Counted from the stretch's first letter, positions 25,526-33,304 are shown. The stretch: 64,000 nt of DNA from Solibacteraceae bacterium (GCA_026984795.1 JALSRK010000015.1:166384-230383); one strand, 5' to 3'. Program-made: numbers and translations. Notes: generated by a model not told the origin, from the sequence alone.

Positions 25526-26740
25526 TCAAGGCGTGACGCCGGTGATCTTGCAGAACCACTGCGGCTGGAAGGGGATGATGTCCGCCCGAAGATAGGCCCG
25601 GACCACAATCTGCAGTCGCTCCATCGCGCCGGCCCCGGCGCGGGTCGCCTCGATGCGGATCGGCGTTCTGACGAGCAGCGCGGCCGACGGGAAGTGGCCG
25701 ACGATCATGCCGTGCTCGTTCGAGCCGGCGCCGAGGTTCTCGGGCATCTGCTTCGTCTGGAAGCGCTTGATCGCCCCGAACTCCCGGGCGGGCAGCAGGT
25801 ACTCCGAGGTCGTCGACTTCATCTCCGCGATGGCCGTCATCACCGCCGGCGTGGTCACCAGCGACAAGTCGGAGTAGTCGCCGGCGAAATTCTGGTCGTA
25901 GATCAACTTGGCGGCGTCCAGGGTGTCGTCGATGTAATTCGACCCGCCCGAAGCCTGGCTTTGCACGCCGGACCAGTTCCAAATTCCGAGCGGCTCCGAC
26001 AAATTCCCGGAATTCTGGCCGAAATACGCCACCCGGTCCACCTCATTCGCGAGAACGCGGCTCAGGACCTCGTTGAGGAACCGGTCGAGAACCGGCCCGG
26101 CGTCCTCGATGAGCTCGACCGAGGCCTTGATGAGGCAGGTCACCGTCTTCGGCGCCGCGAGGATCCGCCCGAAGGTCGGAGCGGATTCGGTGATCGTGTC
26201 GTTCTCGTCCTTCCAGTAGGCCGTGGGATCGGCTTCCAGGGTGGGGAACGCCTTGTTCGAATCGGTCAGCGGAATCGTCTGCGCGCCGGACCGAACGAAG
26301 GTAGCGGCCGCGCGGGCCAGGTCGATGATCTCGGCGGAAACGACCGAGGGCAACAGATAGCCGCCGGCGGTGTCGTCCGAGGTGCCGAGGGCCCGGGTCT
26401 TGACGGTGCCCAGCTCGAGGTCCGCGCCCTGCCAGTCGCCGGTGACGACGCCCTTCAGCCAGCGGCCGAGCGAGAACTCGTGAGGCTTGGCGTTGTCCGG
26501 CAAGTCGTTCTCGACGAGCGACAGCACCTTCTGCCGCGGCCTCAACAGGCCTCTGGCGAGCGGCAAGCCGTCCTCGTCCACCGCCGGCTCGGAACCGGGC
26601 GCAGCGGGCCGACCCCGCTCGGTCTCGAAAGAGTCGAGCCGGCGTTCGATATCGGACAGGCGGCCGGTCAGGAGCTCCTTCAACTCAAGCCAGTTGTCCA
26701 TCTGCTCCTTCCGGAGTGATTCCAGTTCTTCGTAAGTCAC
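25526..26740 (-). CDS. HK97-family phage major capsid protein
   Basis: A 404-residue protein starting at GTG 26740, with GAGGTG about 9 bases upstream. An N-terminal charged coiled coil (about 1-50) resembles the HK97 delta/scaffold domain. The HK97 fold follows with typical segments: GGYLLPSVVSAEIIDLAR, the E-loop region around FPTLEADPTAYWKDEND, GQNSGNLSEPLGIWN, and the C-terminal VRAYLRADIIPFQPQWFCKI. No prohead protease, portal or large terminase gene is nearby, so assembly would need a helper phage or an unusual shell. It ends at a strong terminator. Confidence 0.93.
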   Translation of the reverse strand: MTYEELESLRKEQMDNWLELKELLTGRLSDIERRLDSFETERGRPAAPGSEPAVDEDGLPLARGLLRPRQKVLSLVENDLPDNAKPHEFSLGRWLKGVVTGDWQGADLELGTVKTRALGTSDDTAGGYLLPSVVSAEIIDLARAAATFVRSGAQTIPLTDSNKAFPTLEADPTAYWKDENDTITESAPTFGRILAAPKTVTCLIKASVELIEDAGPVLDRFLNEVLSRVLANEVDRVAYFGQNSGNLSEPLGIWNWSGVQSQASGGSNYIDDTLDAAKLIYDQNFAGDYSDLSLVTTPAVMTAIAEMKSTTSEYLLPAREFGAIKRFQTKQMPENLGAGSNEHGMIVGHFPSAALLVRTPIRIEATRAGAGAMERLQIVVRAYLRADIIPFQPQWFCKITGVTP

Positions 26741-26945
26741 AGTACTTCACCTCGCAAAGTGGTTTTTGGTGGTTCTGACGGCGTGTTCGCGGTGGGCCGG
26801 CGGCGCCTCCCGCGCCTTGATCGGGCCGCGTTTCCGTCAGCTCGCGAGGGCCTGTGTCCCACAGGGCTCGGCGGGCCAGAGCAGCAGCCTCCCGCAGCTG
26901 CTCCTGCCTCCATGGTACCCCAGAACATTCTCCCGGCCAAATGTT

Positions 26946-27308
26946 TCACTCCGGCGGCGGCCCCCAGCCGGCTCCCACGGGGCGCGCGGCGCGAACCATC
27001 CGCCGCAGCCGGCGGGCGTCGTCGCGGGCCCGGAGCAGGGCGTCCTCGAGCTCGGCGGCGAGGCTGAAGAGCCGGGCCTTCAGACCGGGCTCCGCCTCGG
27101 CCCACAGCAAGCTCGTGACCTCCAAGGCGATCCCCAGCTCGAAGAAGCTCAAGTCGTTCAGCAGCTCGTGGCGGCCCTCGAGGCGGCCGATGAGCCAGCG
27201 AAGGGCGCGGACCCGCGGCTCGTGAGTCAGGTTCCGCTCGAGCAGGCCGTGAAGGCGGAGAAGGGCGGCCTCACGGTCAATGGGCTCGTCCCGGTCAATG
27301 CCGTTCAT
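26946..27308 (-). CDS. Unknown helical protein of the satellite
   Basis: A 120-residue, strongly helical, Leu/Arg/Glu-rich protein with a Gly/Pro-rich tail. Its ATG overlaps the stop of the previous gene (ATGA), so it is translationally coupled. It lies between the small terminase pair and the capsid gene, where phages often carry packaging or head proteins, but I see no recognisable domain. The 205 bp that follow it before the capsid start contain a short inverted repeat (GAGCAGC/GCTGCTC at 26879-26903) and no gene. Confidence 0.55.
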   Translation of the reverse strand: MNGIDRDEPIDREAALLRLHGLLERNLTHEPRVRALRWLIGRLEGRHELLNDLSFFELGIALEVTSLLWAEAEPGLKARLFSLAAELEDALLRARDDARRLRRMVRAARPVGAGWGPPPE

Positions 27309-27610
27309 GCTTGCCTCCCGGTGATCTCTTCAGCCAACCGGCGGTCTTCCTCGGTGCACTCGCCCGCCTCTTCCAGGAGCCGGAGTTCTTCCTCGGGTTC
27401 CAGCCGTCGAGAGATGCCATGTTCGTATTCCCAGTAGATATAGGGGCGCAGCGTGCGCTTCTGCTCGCGCCACGCCCGAATCACCGCCTCGCGCATCCTT
27501 TCCCATTCCCGGCGCGTGGGCATCCGCATGCCAGGCAACGGAACACACGTGGCGATCCACAACCACCCCGGCGGCAGCTCGCGCCGCGAGAGGCGCCGCT
27601 TCATGGTCAT
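27305..27610 (-). CDS. Unknown 101-residue satellite protein
   Basis: A charged protein containing PPGWLWIATCVPLPGMRMP near the N-terminus, an Arg/Glu helix and a Glu-rich C-terminal half. The ATG at 27610 forms an ATGA overlap with the small terminase stop (a second in-frame ATG is at 27604). Coupling to the terminase suggests a packaging-related or regulatory role, but nothing in the sequence shows it. Confidence 0.5.
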   Translation of the reverse strand: MTMKRRLSRRELPPGWLWIATCVPLPGMRMPTRREWERMREAVIRAWREQKRTLRPYIYWEYEHGISRRLEPEEELRLLEEAGECTEEDRRLAEEITGRQA

Positions 27611-27906
27611 TGGGGAGGCCTCCCCACCGGCCGCGCCGGGGGCGGCGGGTCATCGTTCAGGCCCAGCAGCTTCCATGCCCGCGCGAAGGCGGTGTGGAGC
27701 TTGACCTCGACGTCCACCAATGGGTTCTTCCGGCCATCGAGCCAAACGCCGTTTTGCTCGATGCTCCGCCGGACCTCCGACAAGCGGTCGGACAGGATGC
27801 ACAACTCCAGCGCCAGCGGCTGGTGATCCTCAAGGCCGTCGAAGTTGCCGTCCAGCCATCGCCAGAGCCGACGGCCATTCGGCCCAAGCTGCTTAGGTGC
27901 TCTCAT
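27607..27906 (-). CDS. P27-like phage terminase small subunit
   Basis: A 99-residue protein matching the P27-type small terminase pattern: PKQLGPNGRRLWRWLDG, then LELCILSDRLSEVRRSIEQN, an NPLVDVEVKLHTAF stretch and WKLLGLN near the end. It would choose DNA for packaging by a large terminase that the element itself lacks. The ATG at 27906 is preferred over 27924 because AGGGGG lies at the right distance. The 5' end overlaps the zinc-ribbon gene by 14 bp. Confidence 0.75.
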   Translation of the reverse strand: MRAPKQLGPNGRRLWRWLDGNFDGLEDHQPLALELCILSDRLSEVRRSIEQNGVWLDGRKNPLVDVEVKLHTAFARAWKLLGLNDDPPPPARPVGRPPQ

Positions 27907-28153
27907 TGGTTCCCCCTGCCGCATAATGCGGATGAATTCGTTTTTCGCGTTTGCCCCGGCGTCCGGTTCCCAAGACGCCGCCCTGAACTTTCGCCCTACC
28001 CCCCTCGGCCGTCCTCGCCGCTCGGCACGCCGGGCAGCAGGCAGCGCAGAAGACGCCCTTGAGCGGCAAGTGCACGTGGCGCTCGAGCTTCCGGCCGCAG
28101 CCCTGGCAGGTGGCCCGAAGCCGGTAGGTCGTGGCGCACGCCGCGCGTCTCAT
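27893..28153 (-). CDS. Small zinc-ribbon protein of the satellite
   Basis: An 86-residue basic protein with two Cys pairs, CQGC and CAACCPAC, separated by a short HVHLPLKG stretch, as in a zinc ribbon or zinc finger. The ATG at 28153 overlaps the previous stop (ATGA). The C-terminus is very Arg/Lys/Gly-rich. Nucleic-acid binding is the natural guess. Confidence 0.55.
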   Translation of the reverse strand: MRRAACATTYRLRATCQGCGRKLERHVHLPLKGVFCAACCPACRAARTAEGGRAKVQGGVLGTGRRGKREKRIHPHYAAGGTNEST

Positions 28154-28362
28154 ACGTCCTCCTCGACCGCTCGCTCGACGGGGATTCCCCCGGCCTCGAG
28201 CCGTTGCCGCAACGCCGGCCACAGGTCGCGGTCCACGCGGATCGGCTCCAGGACTTCACGGCGCCCAGCCTCAGAGGCTTCGAGCCGGAAGACAACGAAG
28301 CGCCCCAGCTCGCTGAACTCGCAGGCGATCCGAACGGCGTGAAGAGGATCCGCCGCGCTCAT
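28150..28362 (-). CDS. Unknown 70-residue satellite protein
   Basis: A small acidic protein (HAVRIACEFSELGRFVVFRL, then a Glu/Arg-rich helical part). Its ATG overlaps the previous gene's stop and its stop overlaps the next ATG, so it is the middle of a chain of three coupled small genes next to the repeat cluster. No function is recognised. Confidence 0.5.
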   Translation of the reverse strand: MSAADPLHAVRIACEFSELGRFVVFRLEASEAGRREVLEPIRVDRDLWPALRQRLEAGGIPVERAVEEDV

Positions 28363-28565
28363 CTCTCCACCTCCTCGAGCGTGAGCTGCCGGGCCGGTTC
28401 TTCCGGCAAGCGGCCGCAGCAGGGGCAGCGCTCGCCTGGGGTGGCCTCCACCGCCCCATGAAAGACGGCCAGCTTGAACACCAGGCTCCGGATTCCGGCC
28501 GGGGCCTCGAAGAGCAGCGCCTCCCATTCGGGGCGGCTGAGGGGTCCAAGACTCGATTCGTTCAT
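28359..28565 (-). CDS. Small CxxC protein next to the repeat cluster
   Basis: A 68-residue protein beginning at ATG 28565 with GGAG upstream (an in-frame ATG also exists at 28577). It contains RCPCCGRLPE, a possible half zinc finger. It is the first gene left of the TGTCCG repeat cluster, so its promoter should lie within or beside the repeats, possibly under control of the replication initiator. Confidence 0.5.
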   Translation of the reverse strand: MNESSLGPLSRPEWEALLFEAPAGIRSLVFKLAVFHGAVEATPGERCPCCGRLPEEPARQLTLEEVER

Positions 28566-28605
28566 ACTCCGCTCCATGAAGTCGGAACAGGTCTCTCCGG
28601 TCTCC

Positions 28606-28860
28606 CGGACACTCGGCGGACACCCCCCCTAAAGGGGGGGGGTGTGTCCGCCGGGATTGTGTCTGAAGACTGTCCGGACAAAGTGTCCGGCTTCTAACCC
28701 ACTGTGCTTTCAACGCGTTTCGGTCGATACGCCTGGTTTCCCGGACACTCAGGCGGACACTGTCCGCCCGGACACTCTCGGCAAAAGTGTCCGCCTTTGT
28801 TTTCATACACTTACAGCCACAACACCCGAAAGTGTCCGGAAGTGTCCGCCCCACTGTCCG
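28606..28860. repeat. Iteron-like cluster: candidate replication origin of the satellite
   Basis: Fourteen copies of TGTCCG or its complement CGGACA occur in 255 bp without any gene, often as AGTGTCCGG or AGTGTCCGCC. Starts: 28606, 28617, 28645, 28671, 28675, 28684, 28742, 28754, 28761, 28769, 28788, 28833, 28843 and 28855. Some are paired as palindromes (28671-28680). A hairpin with seven-base C and G runs lies at 28622-28646. The cluster begins 3 bp after the RepA-like ATPase gene, the usual place for iterons bound by a Rep protein. Confidence 0.75.
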
Positions 28861-28862
28861 GC

Positions 28863-30197
28863 TCATTCCGCCCTCCTCTCCGCCAGGCCGACCCGCCCGC
28901 CGTCGAGCACGACGAAGAGCTTCTTGTACCGCCGAGCAGTGCGCTTGACGGTCTCCACTGATGCGTCGATCTCTTCGGCCAGTTCCTCGAAGCTCGCAGC
29001 GCCCCGCTTCAGCGCCGCGATCATCCTTTGCCGGACCGTGAGGGTGGCCGACAGGTCCGGTGAGTCGGCTACGTCCGCCGGGCGGAAGATCGTCTCGTAC
29101 TCCTCGAATATCACCTGGAACCCCAGAGGCTCCTGGAGCTTGCGCAGGTTGTTCTTGCGCGGGAAGAGCCCGATGGTGAGCACGCTGCCGTCAGGCGAGG
29201 AGTCGTCCAACTTCACGAACCAAGTCGCCCGGGCGCCGTTGTGCCAGAAAACCGAGCCGAACGGCTTCTTGTCGCCGCCCTCAGCCTTGGCAATGTGGGC
29301 GACGTGTAGGCTGCCGACACCCAACCGCCGGACGGCACGAAAATACGCCCCGGCAACCTCGGCCGCCTCGGGTGGTCCGTCGCAGGCGAAGCCGATCGAG
29401 TCGAAGACCGCATATTCGATCTTGTGCTCGCGGACGATCCGCAGCAGCCTGTCCGCCTCATAGGTGAGCGGTCGCTCGCACCGGGCGTAGATCACCCGCG
29501 GCATGCCTTCGGGGAAGAGGCGCTCGAGGCGATCGCGGTGGTCTTCGGCGGCCAACTCCCAATCGAAGAGCCCTACGGAGACGCCCAGCTCCGCGAGCCG
29601 GCCAGCGAGCCACAGAGCCAGGTAGCTCTTCGCTGCGCCGCCGTCGCCGAAGAAAATCGTCGGGTGGCGCCGCGGCAGGACGAGCCCTTCCACCTCGAGG
29701 TTGTTCTCCGGCCCAGGCGCCGGCAGGGTGCGGAGATCCGCGGCGGCCCCGCCTTCGCGTTCGGCGGCGAGAACCCGCTGCGCGAACTCCTCGACGAGAC
29801 CAACCCAGTCGATGTCCTTGGTGCGCGCCCGCTGCGCCAAGAACTTCGCCCGCTCCTGCCTCGCCCTGGTCGATGAGAGGTTGAGGTTGCCGATGCTGAG
29901 GGCGCCGTTGACGGTCTTCGCGCCGGGCAGGGCGCAGTAGACGGCCAGCTCGCCGATGAGCTCATGCCTCTCGCGACGCAGGCGATCCACCTCGAACCGA
30001 ATGCCGGCCTGCGGCAAGGTCAACCGGTAGCAATCCACCCCTTTGGATTGGAATTCCCTCGGGCCCAGAACATCGGGCCCATTTGGGTGTCGTGAGGCGG
30101 TTGCTTTGACGCCGGCAGGGGTGCCGGCTTCCGCCGCGGCCAGCTCGTCCACCGCCAGCCGCCGGAACTGCTCGTCGCTCAATAGCCGCCCCCTCAC
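28863..30197 (-). CDS. RepA-like AAA ATPase / replicative helicase-like protein
   Basis: A 444-residue protein starting at GTG 30197, which overlaps the primase-like stop by 4 bp (GTGA). The C-terminal half is a RecA-fold ATPase of the RepA/AAA_25 type: Walker A GDGGAAKS (184-191) and Walker B YAVFDSIG (262-269). The final 60 residues contain an HTH (FEELAEEIDASVETVKRTAR). The N-terminal 160 residues are a separate charged domain. Together with the primase-like protein it should replicate the element from the adjacent repeat cluster. The frame is open further upstream, but that sequence lies antisense-like over the primase gene. Confidence 0.78.
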   Translation of the reverse strand: MRGRLLSDEQFRRLAVDELAAAEAGTPAGVKATASRHPNGPDVLGPREFQSKGVDCYRLTLPQAGIRFEVDRLRRERHELIGELAVYCALPGAKTVNGALSIGNLNLSSTRARQERAKFLAQRARTKDIDWVGLVEEFAQRVLAAEREGGAAADLRTLPAPGPENNLEVEGLVLPRRHPTIFFGDGGAAKSYLALWLAGRLAELGVSVGLFDWELAAEDHRDRLERLFPEGMPRVIYARCERPLTYEADRLLRIVREHKIEYAVFDSIGFACDGPPEAAEVAGAYFRAVRRLGVGSLHVAHIAKAEGGDKKPFGSVFWHNGARATWFVKLDDSSPDGSVLTIGLFPRKNNLRKLQEPLGFQVIFEEYETIFRPADVADSPDLSATLTVRQRMIAALKRGAASFEELAEEIDASVETVKRTARRYKKLFVVLDGGRVGLAERRAE

Positions 30198-30787
30198 GCC
30201 GCAACCTCCCGCCGCTCCAACCGCCGGCGGAGCTGCTCGAGCTCTGACGGCCGCAGTCGTTCGAGCTGCTCGACCGCCCGCGCGAACCGGTCGCCCAAGC
30301 GCTCGCAGTCGGTCATCACCTGGGCAGCTTTGACGACGTGGGGGTGCTCCAGGTCGAGCGCCAAGCCCTCGTTCTCCCACCATCTGCGGGCGAGTCGCGC
30401 CCGATCCCAGAACAGGTTCCGAAGCCGCACCAGCAGCTCGACCCGCCTTCGCCGCCACTCGGCCAGCTCGGCGGCCCGCCGCTCAGCTTCTCGCCGCGCC
30501 CGCAGGCGCCGAAGATACTCCTCCCGCGGCAGCCACTCCCGCGGCGCCCGCCAGAGGTTCCGGCGCCGAAGAGCTTCGATCACCGCCTCCTGCGGACACC
30601 CGGCGTGACAGTGAACCAGAACCCGCTCGTCGTCGCTGTCGCGGATCGAGAGCGAAGGCCGGCGGTCCTCGTGGGCGGGACAGCGCGCGATCCAGCCCGA
30701 GCCGCACCGCCGACCGCCCAAGGTCTCGGCGATCTCGGCGGCGGATTTGGCCGTTTGAACGAATGGCGTTACACTACCGATAGGCAT
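30194..30787 (-). CDS. Primase-like protein with CHC2 zinc finger
   Basis: A 197-residue protein. A DnaG-type zinc-binding domain lies at residues 20-75: CPAH (36-39), then C60 and C64 in VHCHAGCPQEA. The remaining 120 residues are an Arg/Glu-rich helical region; no TOPRIM core is present. The DnaG-type catalytic domain is therefore missing, and it may act as a DNA-binding primase subunit or helicase loader for the coupled RepA-like ATPase. Confidence 0.72.
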   Translation of the reverse strand: MPIGSVTPFVQTAKSAAEIAETLGGRRCGSGWIARCPAHEDRRPSLSIRDSDDERVLVHCHAGCPQEAVIEALRRRNLWRAPREWLPREEYLRRLRARREAERRAAELAEWRRRRVELLVRLRNLFWDRARLARRWWENEGLALDLEHPHVVKAAQVMTDCERLGDRFARAVEQLERLRPSELEQLRRRLERREVAA

Positions 30788-30822
30788 CGCGATCTCCTAC
30801 GAAAGCCGAAAGCCTGCACCCC

Positions 30823-30848
30823 GGGGCCCGGTTGAGACGCCGGGCCCC
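30823..30848. promoter_or_regulatory. Perfect GC-rich hairpin between HTH and primase genes
   Basis: GGGGCCCGG and CCGGGCCCC form a perfect 9-bp stem with an 8-base loop. No T-run follows on the minus strand, so this is more likely an attenuator, protein site or RNA structure in the leader of the replication genes than a classical terminator. Confidence 0.5.
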
Positions 30849-30851
30849 GCC

Positions 30852-30901
30852 CTGCCTTGCCTCGCCATGCCCGGCCACGCCCCGCCAAGCCCTGCCGAGC
30901 C
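30852..30901. repeat. Tandem degenerate pentamers NNGCC (10 copies)
   Basis: Ten consecutive five-base units all end in GCC: CTGCC, TTGCC, TCGCC, ATGCC, CGGCC, ACGCC, CCGCC, AAGCC, CTGCC, GAGCC. They lie between the AlpA-like gene and the hairpin ahead of the primase gene. The strict 5-base period without a reading frame suggests a structural or protein-binding array. Confidence 0.75.
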
Positions 30902-30917
30902 CGGCTCTGCGAGAACC

Positions 30918-31151
30918 TCACGCGACAACCTCCGGCTCGCCGTTGGGTTTGGTCGCGTAGCGGACCGCTCGACCAAAGGACCGCCACCTGGGATAGCCCG
31001 GCCGTCCGCCAGGGCAGCCGGCGCGACGGTCGGCGAGCCGCCAGTTTGCCAAAGTTTGCTCGCTGAGGCCCGTCAGCCGCGCCAATTCCGCGGCCGTGAT
31101 CCATCGAACGGCGACCTCGTTGATCTGATTCGCGTTGGAACTGCTGCTCAT
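30918..31151 (-). CDS. AlpA/excisionase-like HTH protein
   Basis: A 77-residue protein with a MerR/HTH_17-type helix-turn-helix: WITAAELARLTGLSEQTLA, then a basic wing (WRLADRRAGC and PRWRSFGRAVRY). A GGGGGCGAG ribosome binding site precedes the ATG. In satellites and integrative elements such proteins act as excisionases or as activators of integrase and replication genes. It lies between the integrase unit and the replication genes. Confidence 0.75.
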   Translation of the reverse strand: MSSSSNANQINEVAVRWITAAELARLTGLSEQTLANWRLADRRAGCPGGRPGYPRWRSFGRAVRYATKPNGEPEVVA

Positions 31152-31259
31152 CTCGCCCCCATCTTGCCCTACAAGTTGGCGGAAAAAAAGGACATAACTT
31201 TCACATGAGAACTGCCGTGGAATCAGTAGGTTAGAGAGGCGGGGAATTTGGTGGGCGGG

Positions 31260-31934
31260 CTACTTCCGGCGGCGGCCCCGGCGGGCGGGGCGGGGATCGA
31301 GGCCGATCAGGTTGAGAACTTCGCGGACGCGCCGCGTCACTCCAGAGGGATAGCCGTCCCTTGCGATCTCGAACGCCGAGCGCCCGAGGCATTGCCAGCG
31401 GACAGCCCACTCGAAGTGCAAACCCAAACTCTTCTCCGGCGCCGGGCGCAGCCCGCGGTCCTCGAGCAGCCGCTCGATGCGGTCGAGCTCGCGCCTGGTC
31501 GCGGCCGGGGCGAGGCCGTGCCGCCGGGCCCGTTCCGCCGCCTGGCCCCGGGTGAGCCGGCGCTCGGTCAGCTCCCGCGGATCCCACAGCCGGGCGGCCT
31601 CCGGCGGCAGCAGCTTCCAGCCGCCCACGGCCAGCGGTGCCCAGGCCAGCGGCTCACGCTCGCGAAGCCCCGGATAGCGCCGCCAGGTCTCGATGGTCCT
31701 CCGCGCCGCTTCCAGCGCCCAGCCGGCCGGTGAGCCCTCGAAGGTCAGGTTCCACCGCCGCGCCCAGGCGGCCAGGGCGTCCTCGCTCGGGCGGAGCTCC
31801 GCGAGGCTCTTCAACACCTCCGGGGCCGCGGTCTCGACAGCGCGAAGGAAGAGGCGACGCGCCTCCCAGCGGATCTCGCGCTCGGTGGCATAGACCGCCG
31901 GCGCGAGCGGGAAGCGTTTGGTCTCGTAGGTCAC
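31260..31934 (-). CDS. Unknown 224-residue protein coupled to the integrase
   Basis: Starts at GTG 31934, overlapping the integrase TGA by 4 bp. The protein is rich in Arg, Glu, Trp and Leu, is predicted helical, and ends in an Arg/Lys-rich tail that could bind DNA. No known motif is visible. The strict coupling to the integrase suggests a co-factor of integration or an accessory (cargo) gene. About 108 bp of intergenic sequence follow before the AlpA-like gene. Confidence 0.5.
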   Translation of the reverse strand: MTYETKRFPLAPAVYATEREIRWEARRLFLRAVETAAPEVLKSLAELRPSEDALAAWARRWNLTFEGSPAGWALEAARRTIETWRRYPGLREREPLAWAPLAVGGWKLLPPEAARLWDPRELTERRLTRGQAAERARRHGLAPAATRRELDRIERLLEDRGLRPAPEKSLGLHFEWAVRWQCLGRSAFEIARDGYPSGVTRRVREVLNLIGLDPRPARRGRRRK

Positions 31935-33109
31935 AGCCTCAGCTCCTCACCCAGGATCTCCTCGTAGCGCCGCGCCACCGCGTTCGCCCACGGGCGGAGG
32001 CTCTCGACCACCAGCGGCGCCGTGATGTAACCCCGGCTTACGTCTGAACCTAACGAATGCCCGAGCAACAGCCGTGCCTGATCAGGCGAGGCCCCGAGCT
32101 CGGCCAACGTCGTCCGGAACGTGTGCCTCAGGTGGTGCGGCCCCGGGATCCCCCGCTTGTCGTCCCTGACGCCCACGATGTGCCGGCCGGGCCGCTGGCT
32201 CGAGGGAAACACCCATTCGCTGGGGGGCATCTCGCCGCTGTCGCGGTACTCGCTCATCAGCGCCGCCAGCCGGTCGCTCATGGGTACCACATACGGCCTG
32301 TCGCCCTTCGCCACCGAGAACCGCAGCGTCTTCTTCTCGAAGTCCACGTCTTCCCACCGCAGGCTCTCCACGCTACGCTTCCTGGCCCCGGTGAGCAGCG
32401 CCGTGATCCACCACATCTTCTTGACGGCCCCAAGCCGCTGCACCCCTGCCCACCACGTCCGGAGCTCGTCCGGCGAGAAGGCCCAGTCCCGGGCCGGGAT
32501 CCGGTGAATCTGCGCCGCCACCGTCGGGGGCTCGGGCAGGTCCGGGTCCACCTTCCGTTGCCAGCGGTAGACGGCGCTCAGCAGCCGCACCACCTGGTTG
32601 CTCGTCGCCGCCCCGTGCTCGGTGCTGACGCGGGCCTGAAGGCGCCGCACGCCGGCGCGGTCATGGCCGATCTCGAACAGCGTCCGGCTGCCCCAGTGGC
32701 TCAGGTAACGGTCGTAGACGTAGCGGTAGATCTCTTTGGTCTTCTCGGCCAGCGGCTTCTGCTCGAGGTAGTCCTCGAAGGCCTCGTCCAGCGTCGCCTG
32801 GTCGCCTCGAGGCGGCTTCGGCTTCATCGCCGCCCAGATCTTCATCGCCCGCCGCCTCGCCTGCTTCAGCGCCACCGGCCCGATGGTTTCCTTGACGACG
32901 CGACCGTCCACCTTTCGCTGGACGAAGAAGCTCCTGGTCGCCGCCCGGCAGCGCACGTAGAGTCCGGGAACTCCTTCGATCCGCCACGTGCCCGACCCCA
33001 GAGGCAAGGCGTCCACGGCCTTCTGATTCGCCGCGACGGTCTTCCCGCGGCCGGGCGGTACCGGGGCTACCCGGGCTTGCCTGTCGATCGAAATCACCTT
33101 CTGATTCAT
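31931..33109 (-). CDS. int: Tyrosine integrase of the tRNA-Lys element
   Basis: A 392-residue tyrosine recombinase. It has an N-terminal arm-binding/DUF4102-like part (GVPGLYVRCRAATRSFFVQ), a core-binding SAM-like domain (about 105-190) and a catalytic domain with R243 (TGARKRS), K268, HHLR (H325/R328), H351 (LLGHS) and Tyr361 (SRGYIT). All catalytic residues are present. It lies 150 bp inside the right att site and should recombine the tRNA-Lys 3' end core. Confidence 0.92.
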   Translation of the reverse strand: MNQKVISIDRQARVAPVPPGRGKTVAANQKAVDALPLGSGTWRIEGVPGLYVRCRAATRSFFVQRKVDGRVVKETIGPVALKQARRRAMKIWAAMKPKPPRGDQATLDEAFEDYLEQKPLAEKTKEIYRYVYDRYLSHWGSRTLFEIGHDRAGVRRLQARVSTEHGAATSNQVVRLLSAVYRWQRKVDPDLPEPPTVAAQIHRIPARDWAFSPDELRTWWAGVQRLGAVKKMWWITALLTGARKRSVESLRWEDVDFEKKTLRFSVAKGDRPYVVPMSDRLAALMSEYRDSGEMPPSEWVFPSSQRPGRHIVGVRDDKRGIPGPHHLRHTFRTTLAELGASPDQARLLLGHSLGSDVSRGYITAPLVVESLRPWANAVARRYEEILGEELRL

Positions 33110-33121
33110 GATTAGTGGGTC

Positions 33122-33146
33122 GCCCGGGCGGTACCTCCGGCGGTAC
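33122..33146 (+). promoter_or_regulatory. Candidate right integrase arm sites
   Basis: GCCCGGGCGGTAC at 33122-33134 is identical to the left-end 13-mer, and a partial copy (CGGCGGTAC) follows at 33138-33146. They lie between the integrase start and the right att core, where arm-type sites are expected. The remaining sequence to 33258 is comparatively AT-rich and could hold the integrase promoter. Confidence 0.55.
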
Positions 33147-33258
33147 TTTTTCGCCTCAAATCGCCCGGTAAGCCCCAGTATACAGGATGACGTAAGTCAA
33201 TGCAATAGAAGGACCAACAGGTTACGAGCAGGTATCGCCGATGAGGTCAGAATTCTTA

Positions 33259-33304
33259 ACTCTTAATCAGTGGGTTGCAGGTTCGACTCCTGCCGGGCTC
33301 ACCA
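33259..33304 (+). repeat. attR: perfect copy of the tRNA-Lys 3' end
   Basis: 46 bp identical to 25036-25081. Left of it the sequence differs from the tRNA (TTA instead of CTG before ACTCTTAA), so this is not a second tRNA gene but the displaced 3' end that marks the right boundary of the element. Confidence 0.93.

Noticed and set aside
28606..28901. CRISPR array
   Set aside because: The repeated core is only 6 bases, occurs in both orientations with irregular spacing, and no Cas gene is present.
33241..33304. A second tRNA-Lys gene at attR
   Set aside because: Only the 3' 46 bases are present; the upstream sequence cannot form the acceptor, D or 5' anticodon stem strand.
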